Below, one piece after another: positions 42,505 through 50,358 of a stretch of DNA of 64,000 nucleotides; the first letter of the stretch is position 1, and every line of letters starts with the position of its first letter. Origin of the DNA: VFMC01 sp046331225 (GTDB lineage Bacteria > Actinomycetota > Acidimicrobiia > Acidimicrobiales > Ilumatobacteraceae). The stretch lies in assembly GCA_046331225.1 (NCBI GenBank), contig JAXLRF010000005.1:124001-188000 (forward strand), written 5' to 3'. The notes below the pieces were generated by a model. It worked only from the letters and a program-made list of their open reading frames with translations, ran no database searches and was not told the origin of the DNA. The position numbers and the translations under genes were made by a program.

Positions 42505-43350
42505 GTGGACACCCGCATCGCGGTGGGCACGACCGAGGCCACCGGGGCCGAGGCACCTACCGCCACCACCACCGTGCTCGAGCTCGAGGACCTCGAGGTG
42601 TACTACGGCCCGTTCCGGGCCGTGCGTGACGTCAACCTCAAGATCCGCCGCAACGAGATCACGGCGTTCATCGGCCCCTCGGGCTGTGGCAAGACCACGG
42701 TGCTGCGTTGTCTCAACCGCATGAACGATGTCATCCCCACGGCACGTGTCGGCGGCAAGGTGCTGTACCACGGCATCGACCTGTACGGGTCCGACGTCTC
42801 GGCCACCGAGCTGCGCCGCCGAGTGGGCATGGTGTTCCAGCGACCCAACCCGTTCCCCAAGAGCATCTACGACAACGTCGCGTTCGGCCCCAAGGTGAAC
42901 GGCATCAAGTCGAAGAGCCAACTCGACGACATCGTCGAGAAGTCGCTGCGCGGCGCCGCGCTGTGGGACGAGGTGAAGACACGCCTCAAGTCGTCGGCGC
43001 TCGGCATGTCGGGCGGCCAGCAGCAGCGCCTCTGCATCGCCCGTGCCATCGCCGTCGAACCCGAGGTGATCCTGATGGACGAGCCGTGCTCGGCCCTCGA
43101 CCCGATCGCCACGGCGCGCATCGAGGACTTGATGCAGGAGATGAAGTCCACGTACACACTGGTGATCGTGACCCACAACATGCAGCAGGCCGCACGCGTG
43201 AGCGATCGCACGGCGTTCTTCACCACCGAGGTGAACCCCGAGAGCGACCGTCGGACGGGCACGCTCGTCGAGTTCGCCCGCACGCGCACGATCTTCTCGA
43301 ACCCGCGTGACGAGCGGACCGAGCAGTACGTGACGGGGCGGTTCGGCTGA
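42505..43350 (+). CDS. pstB: Phosphate ABC transporter ATP-binding protein
   Basis: ATPase that powers PstCA. The 281 residues include Walker A (GPSGCGKTT), the Q-loop FQRPNPFPKSIYDNVA typical of PstB, the signature motif MSGGQQQRLCIARA, and Walker B (VILMDEPCSALD), with the switch His in VTHNMQQA. The GTG at 42505 is preferred since GAGGAGGA lies 4 nt before it; an upstream GTG at 42433 would add 24 residues. It overlaps phoU by one base (TGATG). Confidence 0.95.
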   Translation: MDTRIAVGTTEATGAEAPTATTTVLELEDLEVYYGPFRAVRDVNLKIRRNEITAFIGPSGCGKTTVLRCLNRMNDVIPTARVGGKVLYHGIDLYGSDVSATELRRRVGMVFQRPNPFPKSIYDNVAFGPKVNGIKSKSQLDDIVEKSLRGAALWDEVKTRLKSSALGMSGGQQQRLCIARAIAVEPEVILMDEPCSALDPIATARIEDLMQEMKSTYTLVIVTHNMQQAARVSDRTAFFTTEVNPESDRRTGTLVEFARTRTIFSNPRDERTEQYVTGRFG

Positions 43351-44105
43351 TGGACGAGCTGCGTCGCTCCTACCACGACGACCTCGACCACGCGAAGGAC
43401 GAGCTGGTCCGCCTGGCCGCCGTCGTCACCGAGTCGATCCCGCGCGCCACGGCGGTGCTGCTCGAAGGCGACCTCGAGGGCGCCGACTACCTGATCCGCG
43501 GCGACGACGAGATCGACGCCCGGTGCATCGATCTCGAGGAGCACTGCTTCGAGATCCTCGCCCTGCAGGCGCCTGTCGCTCGCGACCTGCGGCAGGTGAT
43601 CGCGCTCATCAAGATGGTGGCCGAGGTCGAGCGCAGCGCCGATCTGCTCTGCAACATCTGCAAGGCGGCTCGACGCATCTACGGCCACGAGCTCGACCCG
43701 AAGCTGCGCGGGATCATCGCCCGCATGGGCGAGCAGGCCCAGCAGCTGTACGACGCGGCGATCGAGAGCTTCGTCGAGAACGACGCAGCCAAGGCCGCGG
43801 CGATCGACGACATGGACTCGTACCTCGACGGGCTGCAGAAGCAGTTCGTGCAGGCCATCTTCGAGAGCCACGCCGCCAACCGCATCGACCTGCAGGTCGC
43901 GGTGCAACTGGCCGTGGTGGCCCGCTTCTACGAGCGGATCGGCGACCACGCGGTCAACATCGGCGAGCGCGTGCGCTACGTCGTGACCGGATGGCTGCCG
44001 GAGCACAAGGGCGCCGAGCGGTTCCGCACCCGCGTCGAGAACACGGGCGAGATCCCGCGCATCCCGGTCGGCCCTGCGACCGAGCTGCCGCAGGCCGACG
44101 GCTGA
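43350..44105 (+). CDS. phoU: Phosphate transport regulator PhoU
   Basis: Negative regulator that links the Pst transporter to the sensor kinase. The 251-residue protein is all-helical with two three-helix bundles; the metal-binding motifs E-x-x-x-D appear in AEVERSADLLCNI and in RFYERIGDHAVNIGERV. The last 25 residues, Arg/Pro-rich, extend beyond the usual end. Position between pstB and the kinase gene is the classic one. TGATG overlap with pstB. Confidence 0.93.
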   Translation: MDELRRSYHDDLDHAKDELVRLAAVVTESIPRATAVLLEGDLEGADYLIRGDDEIDARCIDLEEHCFEILALQAPVARDLRQVIALIKMVAEVERSADLLCNICKAARRIYGHELDPKLRGIIARMGEQAQQLYDAAIESFVENDAAKAAAIDDMDSYLDGLQKQFVQAIFESHAANRIDLQVAVQLAVVARFYERIGDHAVNIGERVRYVVTGWLPEHKGAERFRTRVENTGEIPRIPVGPATELPQADG

Positions 44106-44107
44106 CG

Positions 44108-45220
44108 GTGGAGCGGATCCACGACACGATGAAGCCCTGGTCGAAGCTCCGCCGCGTGTCGGGCGACGCCGCAGCGGCGCAGCACGCAGCGCTCGCCGAG
44201 CAGGCCGCAGCCACGGCGTCGCGTGCCGAGCGACTCGAGCTGTCGCTGCGCCGCGCCCAGGCGGCACTCGACGGTCTGCCGATCGGCGTGGTGCTGGTCG
44301 ATGCCGACGGCCAGGTGATCAGTCGCAACCGGGCCACCAACGTGGGCGGTCACGGCGACGTGCTGCTGCAGGAAGCCGTCGACCGGCAGGTGGCGCAGGC
44401 ACTGCAAGGACGCGACACGGTTGCGAACGTCGAGTTGTTCGGACCGCCCAAGCGGGTGCTGCAGGTGCGCGCCACCCCGCAGCCCGACGGCGGAGCGCTC
44501 GTGATCGTCGAAGACGTGAGCGAGCGGTCGCGAGTCGACGCGGTGCGCACCGACTTCGTCGCCAACATCAGCCACGAGCTGAAGACGCCGGTGGGCGCGC
44601 TGGCCGTGCTGGCCGAAGCGCTCGCGGACGAGGACGACCTCGAGGTGGTGCACCGGCTGGCGAACAAGATGGTCGACGAGGCGCATCGCGCCGCGACGTC
44701 GATCGACGACCTGCTCGAGTTGTCGCGCATCGAGCTCGGCGGACGGTCGGTGCGCGACCCCGTCGCCGTGCGCGACGTGCTGCGCGAGTCGGTCATCCGC
44801 TCGCTCGCCGGCGCCGAGCAGCGAGGTATCCGGATCGACCTCGACGAGCCCGACGACGGCATCACCGTGATCGGCGACCGTCGTCAGCTCGTGTCGGCCG
44901 TGAGCAACCTGATCGACAACGCAGCGAAGTACAGCGAGGCCGGCTCGGACGTGCTCGTCACCGCACTCGTGGCGGGTGGGACGGTCGAGATCTCCGTCGA
45001 GGACCGCGGCATCGGCATCCCGGCCAAGGACCTCGACCGCATCTTCGAGCGCTTCTACCGTGTCGACCGAGCCCGCAGCCGCGAGACCGGCGGCACCGGC
45101 CTCGGTCTCGCGATCGTCCGCCACGTCGCCACCAACCACGAAGGAGAGGTGCAGGTGAGATCCACCGAGGGCGAGGGCAGCACGTTCACACTCCGGCTGC
45201 CCGTGGCGGTGGCGTCGTGA
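44108..45220 (+). CDS. PAS-domain sensor histidine kinase, SenX3/PhoR type but without membrane segments
   Basis: The phosphate-signalling kinase of the operon. The 370 residues comprise an N-terminal helix (about 10-50), a PAS-like domain (LDGLPIGVVLVDADGQVISRN), a DHp domain with the phosphorylated His in NISHELKTP, then N-box NLIDNAAKYS and G-boxes EDRGIGIP and GGTGLGLAIV. SenX3 of mycobacteria has two N-terminal membrane helices; none is seen here, and phoU occupies the sequence upstream. The kinase should be cytosolic, perhaps reached through PhoU. The ATG at 44129 is an alternative start. Confidence 0.92.
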   Translation: MERIHDTMKPWSKLRRVSGDAAAAQHAALAEQAAATASRAERLELSLRRAQAALDGLPIGVVLVDADGQVISRNRATNVGGHGDVLLQEAVDRQVAQALQGRDTVANVELFGPPKRVLQVRATPQPDGGALVIVEDVSERSRVDAVRTDFVANISHELKTPVGALAVLAEALADEDDLEVVHRLANKMVDEAHRAATSIDDLLELSRIELGGRSVRDPVAVRDVLRESVIRSLAGAEQRGIRIDLDEPDDGITVIGDRRQLVSAVSNLIDNAAKYSEAGSDVLVTALVAGGTVEISVEDRGIGIPAKDLDRIFERFYRVDRARSRETGGTGLGLAIVRHVATNHEGEVQVRSTEGEGSTFTLRLPVAVAS

Positions 45221-45930
45221 ACACGCCCACGGTGCTGCTCGTCGAGGACGAGGAGAGCTTCGTCGACGCCCTGCTCGTCGGGCTGAAGCGCGAAGGCTTC
45301 AAGGTCGAGGTCGCCCGCGACGGCTACGAGGCGCTCGAGCGCTTCGACCTGGTGCGGCCCGACATCGTGCTGCTCGACGTGATGCTGCCGCGCATCAGCG
45401 GCATCGACGTGTGCCGGCAGCTGCGCAAGCGCACCCAGGTACCGATCATCATGGTCACCGCGAAGAGCTCGGAGATCGACACGGTGGTCGGGCTCGAGGT
45501 GGGGGCCGACGACTACGTCACCAAGCCCTATCGCATCCGCGAACTCGTGGCCCGCATGCGCGCCGTGCTGCGTCGCAACGCACGAGAGAACGAAGGCGTG
45601 GCCGAGCTGAGCGGCGGATCGATCGTCGTCGGCGACGTGGCGCTCGACCCCGAGGAGCATCGCGTCACCCTGGCGGGCGAGCCGCTCAACCTGCCGCTCA
45701 AGGAGTTCGAGCTGCTGCACCTGCTGATGGCCAACGCCGGGCGCGTCCTGCCCCGCGAGACCCTGATCGACCGGGTGTGGGGGAGCGACTACGTCGGCGA
45801 CACCAAGACCCTCGACGTGCACGTGAAGCGCCTGCGCAGCAAACTCGAGGACGATCCGGCCAACCCGACGCGCATCGTCACGATCCGCGGGCTCGGCTAC
45901 AAGTACGAACGCTCGAAGGCGCCCGCCTGA
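45217..45930 (+). CDS. OmpR/PhoB-family response regulator, RegX3-like
   Basis: Output regulator of the phosphate operon. The 237 residues hold a receiver domain (acidic VEDEE, phosphoacceptor Asp54 in LLDVMLP, switch T in MVTAKSS, Lys in TKPY) and a winged-helix DNA-binding domain ending in GLGYKYE, with LKEFELLHLL and DVHVKRLRSKLE typical of the family. It probably binds the GTTCACC repeats upstream of pstS; that is inference. GTGA overlap with the kinase gene. Mycobacterial RegX3 is the nearest named relative by context. Confidence 0.94.
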   Translation: MNTPTVLLVEDEESFVDALLVGLKREGFKVEVARDGYEALERFDLVRPDIVLLDVMLPRISGIDVCRQLRKRTQVPIIMVTAKSSEIDTVVGLEVGADDYVTKPYRIRELVARMRAVLRRNARENEGVAELSGGSIVVGDVALDPEEHRVTLAGEPLNLPLKEFELLHLLMANAGRVLPRETLIDRVWGSDYVGDTKTLDVHVKRLRSKLEDDPANPTRIVTIRGLGYKYERSKAPA

Positions 45931-45958
45931 CCGGCGGGTCGCCGCGCCCACTGCGTCG

Positions 45959-45964
45959 TACGAT
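45959..45964 (+). promoter_or_regulatory. -10 element (TACGAT) of the transporter gene
   Basis: Ends 6 nt before the GTG at 45971. Confidence 0.55.
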
Positions 45965-45970
45965 GCCCCT

Positions 45971-47506
45971 GTGAGCTCACGTCGACCCGCACCCGCCCGC
46001 GGGTCACGTCCGGCCGCCCCCACCTCACGATTCGGACGCCTCGCGCGCACCCACGCGGCGATGGCCGCGGGCGACGCGGCGATGGCCGTGGCGTTGGCCG
46101 ACTCGGTGCTGTTCAGCCTCGACGCGGATGCCGCTCGCGGGCGCGTGCTGATGTTCCTGGGGATCAGCTTCGTGCCGTTCCTGTTCGTCGCGCCGCTGAT
46201 CGGCCCGGCGATCGACCGCATGGCGGGCGGCCGCCGACTGGTGATCCAGATCATCACGGTGCTGCGCGTGCTGTTGTCGGCGGCGATGGCGTTCAACGCG
46301 ACGAGCCTGCTGCTGTTCCCGCTCGCGTTCGTCGCGATGGTGGCTCAGAAGACGTACGCGATCTCGAAGAGCGCGCTGGTGCCGACGGTCGTGCGCAACG
46401 ACGCCGAACTGGTCGAGGCCAACTCGAAGCTCGGCCTGATCTCGGGCCTGGTGGGCGCGGTGGCGGTGGTGCCCGCCGGCATCATGCAGAAGACCATCGG
46501 CGCCACCGCGACGCTGATGTACTCGGCCGTGATCTTCGGTGTCGCGTTCGTGATGGCCAACCGGCTGCCACGAGAGGTGATCGCGTCGCGGGCCCCCGGC
46601 CACGACGAGGAGGTCGAGCTCAACTCCGACGGTGTGGTGCTCGCCTCGAACACGATGCTCCTGCTCCGGGCATGCGTCGGGTTCACGTTCTTCCACCTGT
46701 TCTTCTGGTTCCGTGCGCAGGACGCCGGGCTGGTGTGGTTCGGCCTGTCGCTGGGCTTCGCCAGCATCCTCACCATGGGCGGCAACGCGGCTGCTCCGTT
46801 CATCAGATCGCGCCTGCGCGAGGAGACGATGCTGGTGGCCACCACCGCCGTGGTCGCGCTCGCCGGGCTGGGCACCACGTTCCTCGGCGGTGTGGTGTCG
46901 GGCATGCTGCTGGCCGGCAGCGTCAACTTCGCCGCCGCCATCGGACGCCTCGCGTTCGAGGCGATCGTGCAGCGCGACGCACCCGACGCCAACCGGGGCC
47001 GAGCGTTCGCCCAGTACGAGACGCGGTTCCAGCTCGGCTGGGTGGGTGCGGGTGTGGTGCCCGTGCTGCTGTCGATGCCGGGTCGCCTCGGATTCGTGAT
47101 CGTCGGGTTCGTCGGCGTGGCGACCGCGCTGTACTACGCGGCCGGCACCCGCGCCGTCGAGCGAGGGCACGCGATCCCGCACCCGATCGCCGCGCTCGGC
47201 GTCAAGGACGCACTGCGCCGCCGCGCGGCACCGGCGCGGCCACCCGCTCGCCAGGTCCGCCCGGTCAGGCCGGATGCAGCGCTTCCGGCGCCAGGCGCCG
47301 GGGCGCGCCCGGGCGTTCCGCCGCCGCCCCCGCCGCCCCCACCGGGTCGTCGAGGTCGTCGGGCGGCACCGCGTGCGGGTTCGTCGGGAGGCCCGGACGC
47401 AGGTCGATCGCCGCGAGATCGTGCACCACGTCGAAGTGGTTCCGACCGACCACCTCGACCGTCGGCACCCCCCACGACGCGGCGAGACGGGCGCTCTGCG
47501 CCTTGA
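45971..47506 (+). CDS. MFS-like permease with long low-complexity C-terminus
   Basis: Membrane protein with about 10-12 hydrophobic segments between residues 40 and 390; the pattern FVAPLIGPAIDRMAGGRR resembles the loop of major-facilitator transporters. The substrate is unknown. After residue 400 the chain becomes Pro/Arg/Ala-rich with a run of nine Pro, and the last 80 or so codons run antisense through the conserved 3' part of the hydrolase gene. The true end may be earlier if a frameshift is present. GTG start set by TACGAT upstream. Confidence 0.75.
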   Translation: MSSRRPAPARGSRPAAPTSRFGRLARTHAAMAAGDAAMAVALADSVLFSLDADAARGRVLMFLGISFVPFLFVAPLIGPAIDRMAGGRRLVIQIITVLRVLLSAAMAFNATSLLLFPLAFVAMVAQKTYAISKSALVPTVVRNDAELVEANSKLGLISGLVGAVAVVPAGIMQKTIGATATLMYSAVIFGVAFVMANRLPREVIASRAPGHDEEVELNSDGVVLASNTMLLLRACVGFTFFHLFFWFRAQDAGLVWFGLSLGFASILTMGGNAAAPFIRSRLREETMLVATTAVVALAGLGTTFLGGVVSGMLLAGSVNFAAAIGRLAFEAIVQRDAPDANRGRAFAQYETRFQLGWVGAGVVPVLLSMPGRLGFVIVGFVGVATALYYAAGTRAVERGHAIPHPIAALGVKDALRRRAAPARPPARQVRPVRPDAALPAPGAGARPGVPPPPPPPPPGRRGRRAAPRAGSSGGPDAGRSPRDRAPRRSGSDRPPRPSAPPTTRRDGRSAP

Positions 47507-48143
47507 ACGCCGCGGTCTCGTGCTCGCCGTGCAGCACGAGCACCTGCATGTCGGGACGAGGGTCGAGCGGCACCGACCACATGGTCGCCGACGACTCGTC
47601 GAGCCCGAGCGCGTCGTTGACGTAGGTGTCGACGAGCGGCCGCAACAGGTAGATGCCGCTCAGCAGGATCAGGCGATCGATGCGCACCCGCGCCCGTTGC
47701 GCGACGTGAGCGGCCAGGTGGGCACCGGCCGAGCTGCCCGACACCGTGACGTGCGAGGGTGCCAGCTCGCGCACGACCAGTTCGACCGCGGCGACGCACT
47801 GGTCGATGATCGTGCCGATCGTCGCCGCCGGCGCGAGCGTGTAGTCGACCGCGGCGAACGACCGGCCCGCGTCCAGCAGCTCGGCGGCCGGGAACAGCGA
47901 GTCGGCAGCGCCGAGCGCCTGCCAGTAGCCGCCGTGCACGAACACGTGCAGCGGCGCACCGGGCGCCGCTTCGAACACCACCACCCGGTGCGACGGGTCG
48001 TCGCCGTACACCAGGTCGCGCGACGGGAGCCGTCCGGCCACGTCGGCGCTGCGGTGTGCGTAGACCGCGAGCTCGGCTTCGAGCGACGGGATGCAGCTCG
48101 ACGGCGAGTACTCGAGCTCGTGCGGCGTGCGCTCGTCGGTCAC
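47265..48143 (-). CDS. Alpha/beta hydrolase, arylformamidase (kynurenine formamidase)-like
   Basis: A 292-residue alpha/beta hydrolase. The oxyanion-hole motif HGGYWQ is that of bacterial and animal arylformamidases/esterases, and the nucleophile elbow reads SGSSAGAH. A Asp/His pair can be placed in VLHGEHE and GRNHFDVV. No other kynurenine-pathway genes are nearby, so the substrate is open. The last 35 residues are low-complexity Ala/Pro and overlap the transporter ORF antisense. The GTG start overlaps the stop of the DUF2342 gene (GTGA). Confidence 0.8.
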   Translation of the reverse strand: MTDERTPHELEYSPSSCIPSLEAELAVYAHRSADVAGRLPSRDLVYGDDPSHRVVVFEAAPGAPLHVFVHGGYWQALGAADSLFPAAELLDAGRSFAAVDYTLAPAATIGTIIDQCVAAVELVVRELAPSHVTVSGSSAGAHLAAHVAQRARVRIDRLILLSGIYLLRPLVDTYVNDALGLDESSATMWSVPLDPRPDMQVLVLHGEHETAAFKAQSARLAASWGVPTVEVVGRNHFDVVHDLAAIDLRPGLPTNPHAVPPDDLDDPVGAAGAAAERPGAPRRLAPEALHPA

Positions 48144-49342
48144 AGCTCGATGCGGGCGAGCCACAGGCCGGGTGCCTCGAGCTCGGCCGGGGTGGGCAGC
48201 GACGTCGCCGTGGCGAACAGCTGCGCCAGCGCGCCCTCGCCCGCGCGGTCGACGACGCCGGCCACGAAGTTCTTGCCCCGCTGCACCAACGCCGGCGTGA
48301 CCTGCAGACCGAGCAGGCGCTCGATGAACACGTCCTCGGCGCCGGCCTCGATGCGACGGCGGCGCACGGCCTCGGCGATGCGCAGCGCGTCGCCGCCGAT
48401 CAGACGAGCAGCGACCGCGTCGACCATGTAGTCGACGTACCCGACCACGGCGGCGGTCGACGCGTCGAGCACCGGAGCCATCTGCACCTGCTCGTTCGAG
48501 CGCACCGCACCGAGCAGGACCTCGGGGTCGGAGAACGCACGCTGGATCGCCGACATCGGATCGCCCGACTCGTCGAGGTCGAGCTCGGCGAGCTTCTGCG
48601 ACACGCTCGTCGGGTCGGGACGGAACGCCCCGACGTGACGCTGCACCAGCGAGATGATCGCCTCGCGGGTGGCGTCGTTGGCGTAGACGGTGTGGCCGAT
48701 CAGCTCCTGCGACAGCACCCACAGGCGCATCTCGTCGATCGGCAGGCTCCACTCGTCGGCGAACTGGTCGACGGTGCGCGGCACCACCAGCAGCGCCGAG
48801 GTGGAGCGGGGGACCGGCAGGTCGTACTGACCGAACGCTCGAGTGCCCAGCCGGCCGACCATCGAACCGATCGACATGCCCATCATCGCCGGGGCCATCA
48901 TCTGGCTCAGGCCGGCCATCATCGCCATCATCGGGTCGTCGGGTGCGGCCAGGTCGTCGCCCGGCTCGGGCGGACGTGCGAGCGACACCGCCAGTTGCGT
49001 GAACAGCGGCCGGTAGTCCTCGAGCGTGCGCTGCGCCCACGCGGCAGGCGACACCAGCTCGAGCCTCGGTGCCGCGCCCTCGAAGCCGGTGACGTCGCGG
49101 ACGTGCATCTCGGCGATCGGGAGCAGGTGCTCGTACGCGATGCGCACGGTGGGATCGACGTTGGCGTCACCGGCGCCACCCGGACCACTCGAGGTGGCCA
49201 GCGCGGCGAACTGCTTGGCCGCATCCCAGTTGAGCGGGCCCTGGCCCTGCAGCGCCTTGGCCAGGTCGCCGAACAGGGGCAGGTTCGCGAACGGATCGAA
49301 GGGGGGCTCACCCCGGCCGGAGCCGGCGTCGTCATCGGCCAT
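48140..49342 (-). CDS. DUF2342 family (zinc-dependent metalloprotease-like) protein, altered metal motif
   Basis: A 400-residue actinobacterial protein of the DUF2342 / F420-associated hydrolase family. Family members carry an HExxH-type zinc motif after an LW segment; here the aligned stretch is RLWVLSQELIGHTVY (Gln212, Glu213, His217), so the first His is replaced and the second displaced. A Met-rich hydrophobic patch (about 138-160) precedes it. Activity as a metalloprotease is doubtful. It leads an operon with the hydrolase. TAGCAT lies 6 nt before the ATG. Confidence 0.75.
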   Translation of the reverse strand: MADDDAGSGRGEPPFDPFANLPLFGDLAKALQGQGPLNWDAAKQFAALATSSGPGGAGDANVDPTVRIAYEHLLPIAEMHVRDVTGFEGAAPRLELVSPAAWAQRTLEDYRPLFTQLAVSLARPPEPGDDLAAPDDPMMAMMAGLSQMMAPAMMGMSIGSMVGRLGTRAFGQYDLPVPRSTSALLVVPRTVDQFADEWSLPIDEMRLWVLSQELIGHTVYANDATREAIISLVQRHVGAFRPDPTSVSQKLAELDLDESGDPMSAIQRAFSDPEVLLGAVRSNEQVQMAPVLDASTAAVVGYVDYMVDAVAARLIGGDALRIAEAVRRRRIEAGAEDVFIERLLGLQVTPALVQRGKNFVAGVVDRAGEGALAQLFATATSLPTPAELEAPGLWLARIEL

Positions 49343-49348
49343 GACGGC

Positions 49349-49354
49349 ATGCTA
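49349..49354 (-). promoter_or_regulatory. -10 element (TAGCAT) of the DUF2342 gene
   Basis: Ends 6 nt before the ATG at 49342, minus strand. Confidence 0.6.
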
Positions 49355-49369
49355 CGGCCGCCACCGCAG

Positions 49370-49375
49370 TAGCGT
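49370..49375 (+). promoter_or_regulatory. -10 element (TAGCGT) of the epimerase gene
   Basis: Ends 8 nt before the ATG at 49384; divergent from the DUF2342 promoter 15 bp away. Confidence 0.55.
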
Positions 49376-49383
49376 CAGCGCGC

Positions 49384-50358
49384 ATGACGACCACGGTGCT
49401 CACCACGGGTGTGTGGGTGAGCGACGCCGAGAGCGCGCTCGGCACCCGGGTGCTCGCCAGGCTGGGCACGCACGACGACATCGCGTCGGTACCGCTCGCC
49501 GAGGCACAGGTGGTGGTGTTGACCGGTGGTTCGGACCCCGATGCGCGCGCCCGGCGCCGCGAGAGCGTTGCCGCCGGCGCCGCGGCCACCTTCGCCGAGC
49601 TCGGCGCCGCCGAGCACCTCGTCGTCGTGTCGTCGGCGATGGTGTACGGCGCCTGGGACAACAACCCGGTGCCGCTCACCGAGGACGCAGCGCTGCGGCC
49701 CGACAACCGGTCGCGCTACGCGAGCCAACTGGCCGCCGTCGAGCAGATGGCCGACGACTGGCGGCGCAGCGCGCCCGGTCGCACCGTCACCGTGCTGCGG
49801 CCCGCCGTGACGATGGCAGCAGACGGCACGTCCGGTCTGGCCCGCGCGCTGGCGGCGGGCATGGGGCAGCGGTTCGCGGTCGACGATCCACCCGCGCAGT
49901 TCCTGCACCTCGACGACCTGGCCGACGCCGTGGTGCTCGCCACCGAACGACGGCTCGACGGCGTGTTCAACGTCGCGCCCGACGGCAGCATCCCGGCAGC
50001 GTCGGTCCGAGCACTCGCCGGTGCACGACCTCGCGTGCAACTGCCCGATCGGGTGGCCGAGGTGTGGAACTCGCTGCGCTGGCGGTTCCAGCGCGGGCCC
50101 ATTCCTCCCGGTCTGCGGTCGTACACGCAGTCGCCGTGGCTCGTCGCGAACGACCGGCTCAAGGCGGCGGGCTGGCGGCCGACCGTCACCAACGAGCAGG
50201 CCTACGTCGAGGGCACCGAGGCCAAGTGGTGGACGATGATCACGCCCAAGCGCCGACAGGAGCTGGCACTCGGCGGGATGGTGGTCGCCGCGGTGGCGCT
50301 CGCCGTGGGCGGCGTGTGGGTCACACGCTGGGCGAGGCGGCGGCGAGCACGACGCTGA
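49384..50358 (+). CDS. NAD-dependent epimerase/dehydratase-like protein with C-terminal membrane helix
   Basis: A 324-residue SDR-extended protein. The Rossmann glycine motif is not well conserved at the N-terminus (VSDAESALGTRVL), but VVSSAMVYG supplies the Ser and R-YASQLAAVEQ the displaced Tyr-x-x-x-Lys region, with Gln in place of Lys. A hydrophobic helix near the end (about 297-315) followed by Arg-rich residues suggests membrane tethering. Substrate unknown. The 3' end overlaps the convergent PDZ-protein gene by 38 bp. Confidence 0.72.
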   Translation: MTTTVLTTGVWVSDAESALGTRVLARLGTHDDIASVPLAEAQVVVLTGGSDPDARARRRESVAAGAAATFAELGAAEHLVVVSSAMVYGAWDNNPVPLTEDAALRPDNRSRYASQLAAVEQMADDWRRSAPGRTVTVLRPAVTMAADGTSGLARALAAGMGQRFAVDDPPAQFLHLDDLADAVVLATERRLDGVFNVAPDGSIPAASVRALAGARPRVQLPDRVAEVWNSLRWRFQRGPIPPGLRSYTQSPWLVANDRLKAAGWRPTVTNEQAYVEGTEAKWWTMITPKRRQELALGGMVVAAVALAVGGVWVTRWARRRRARR

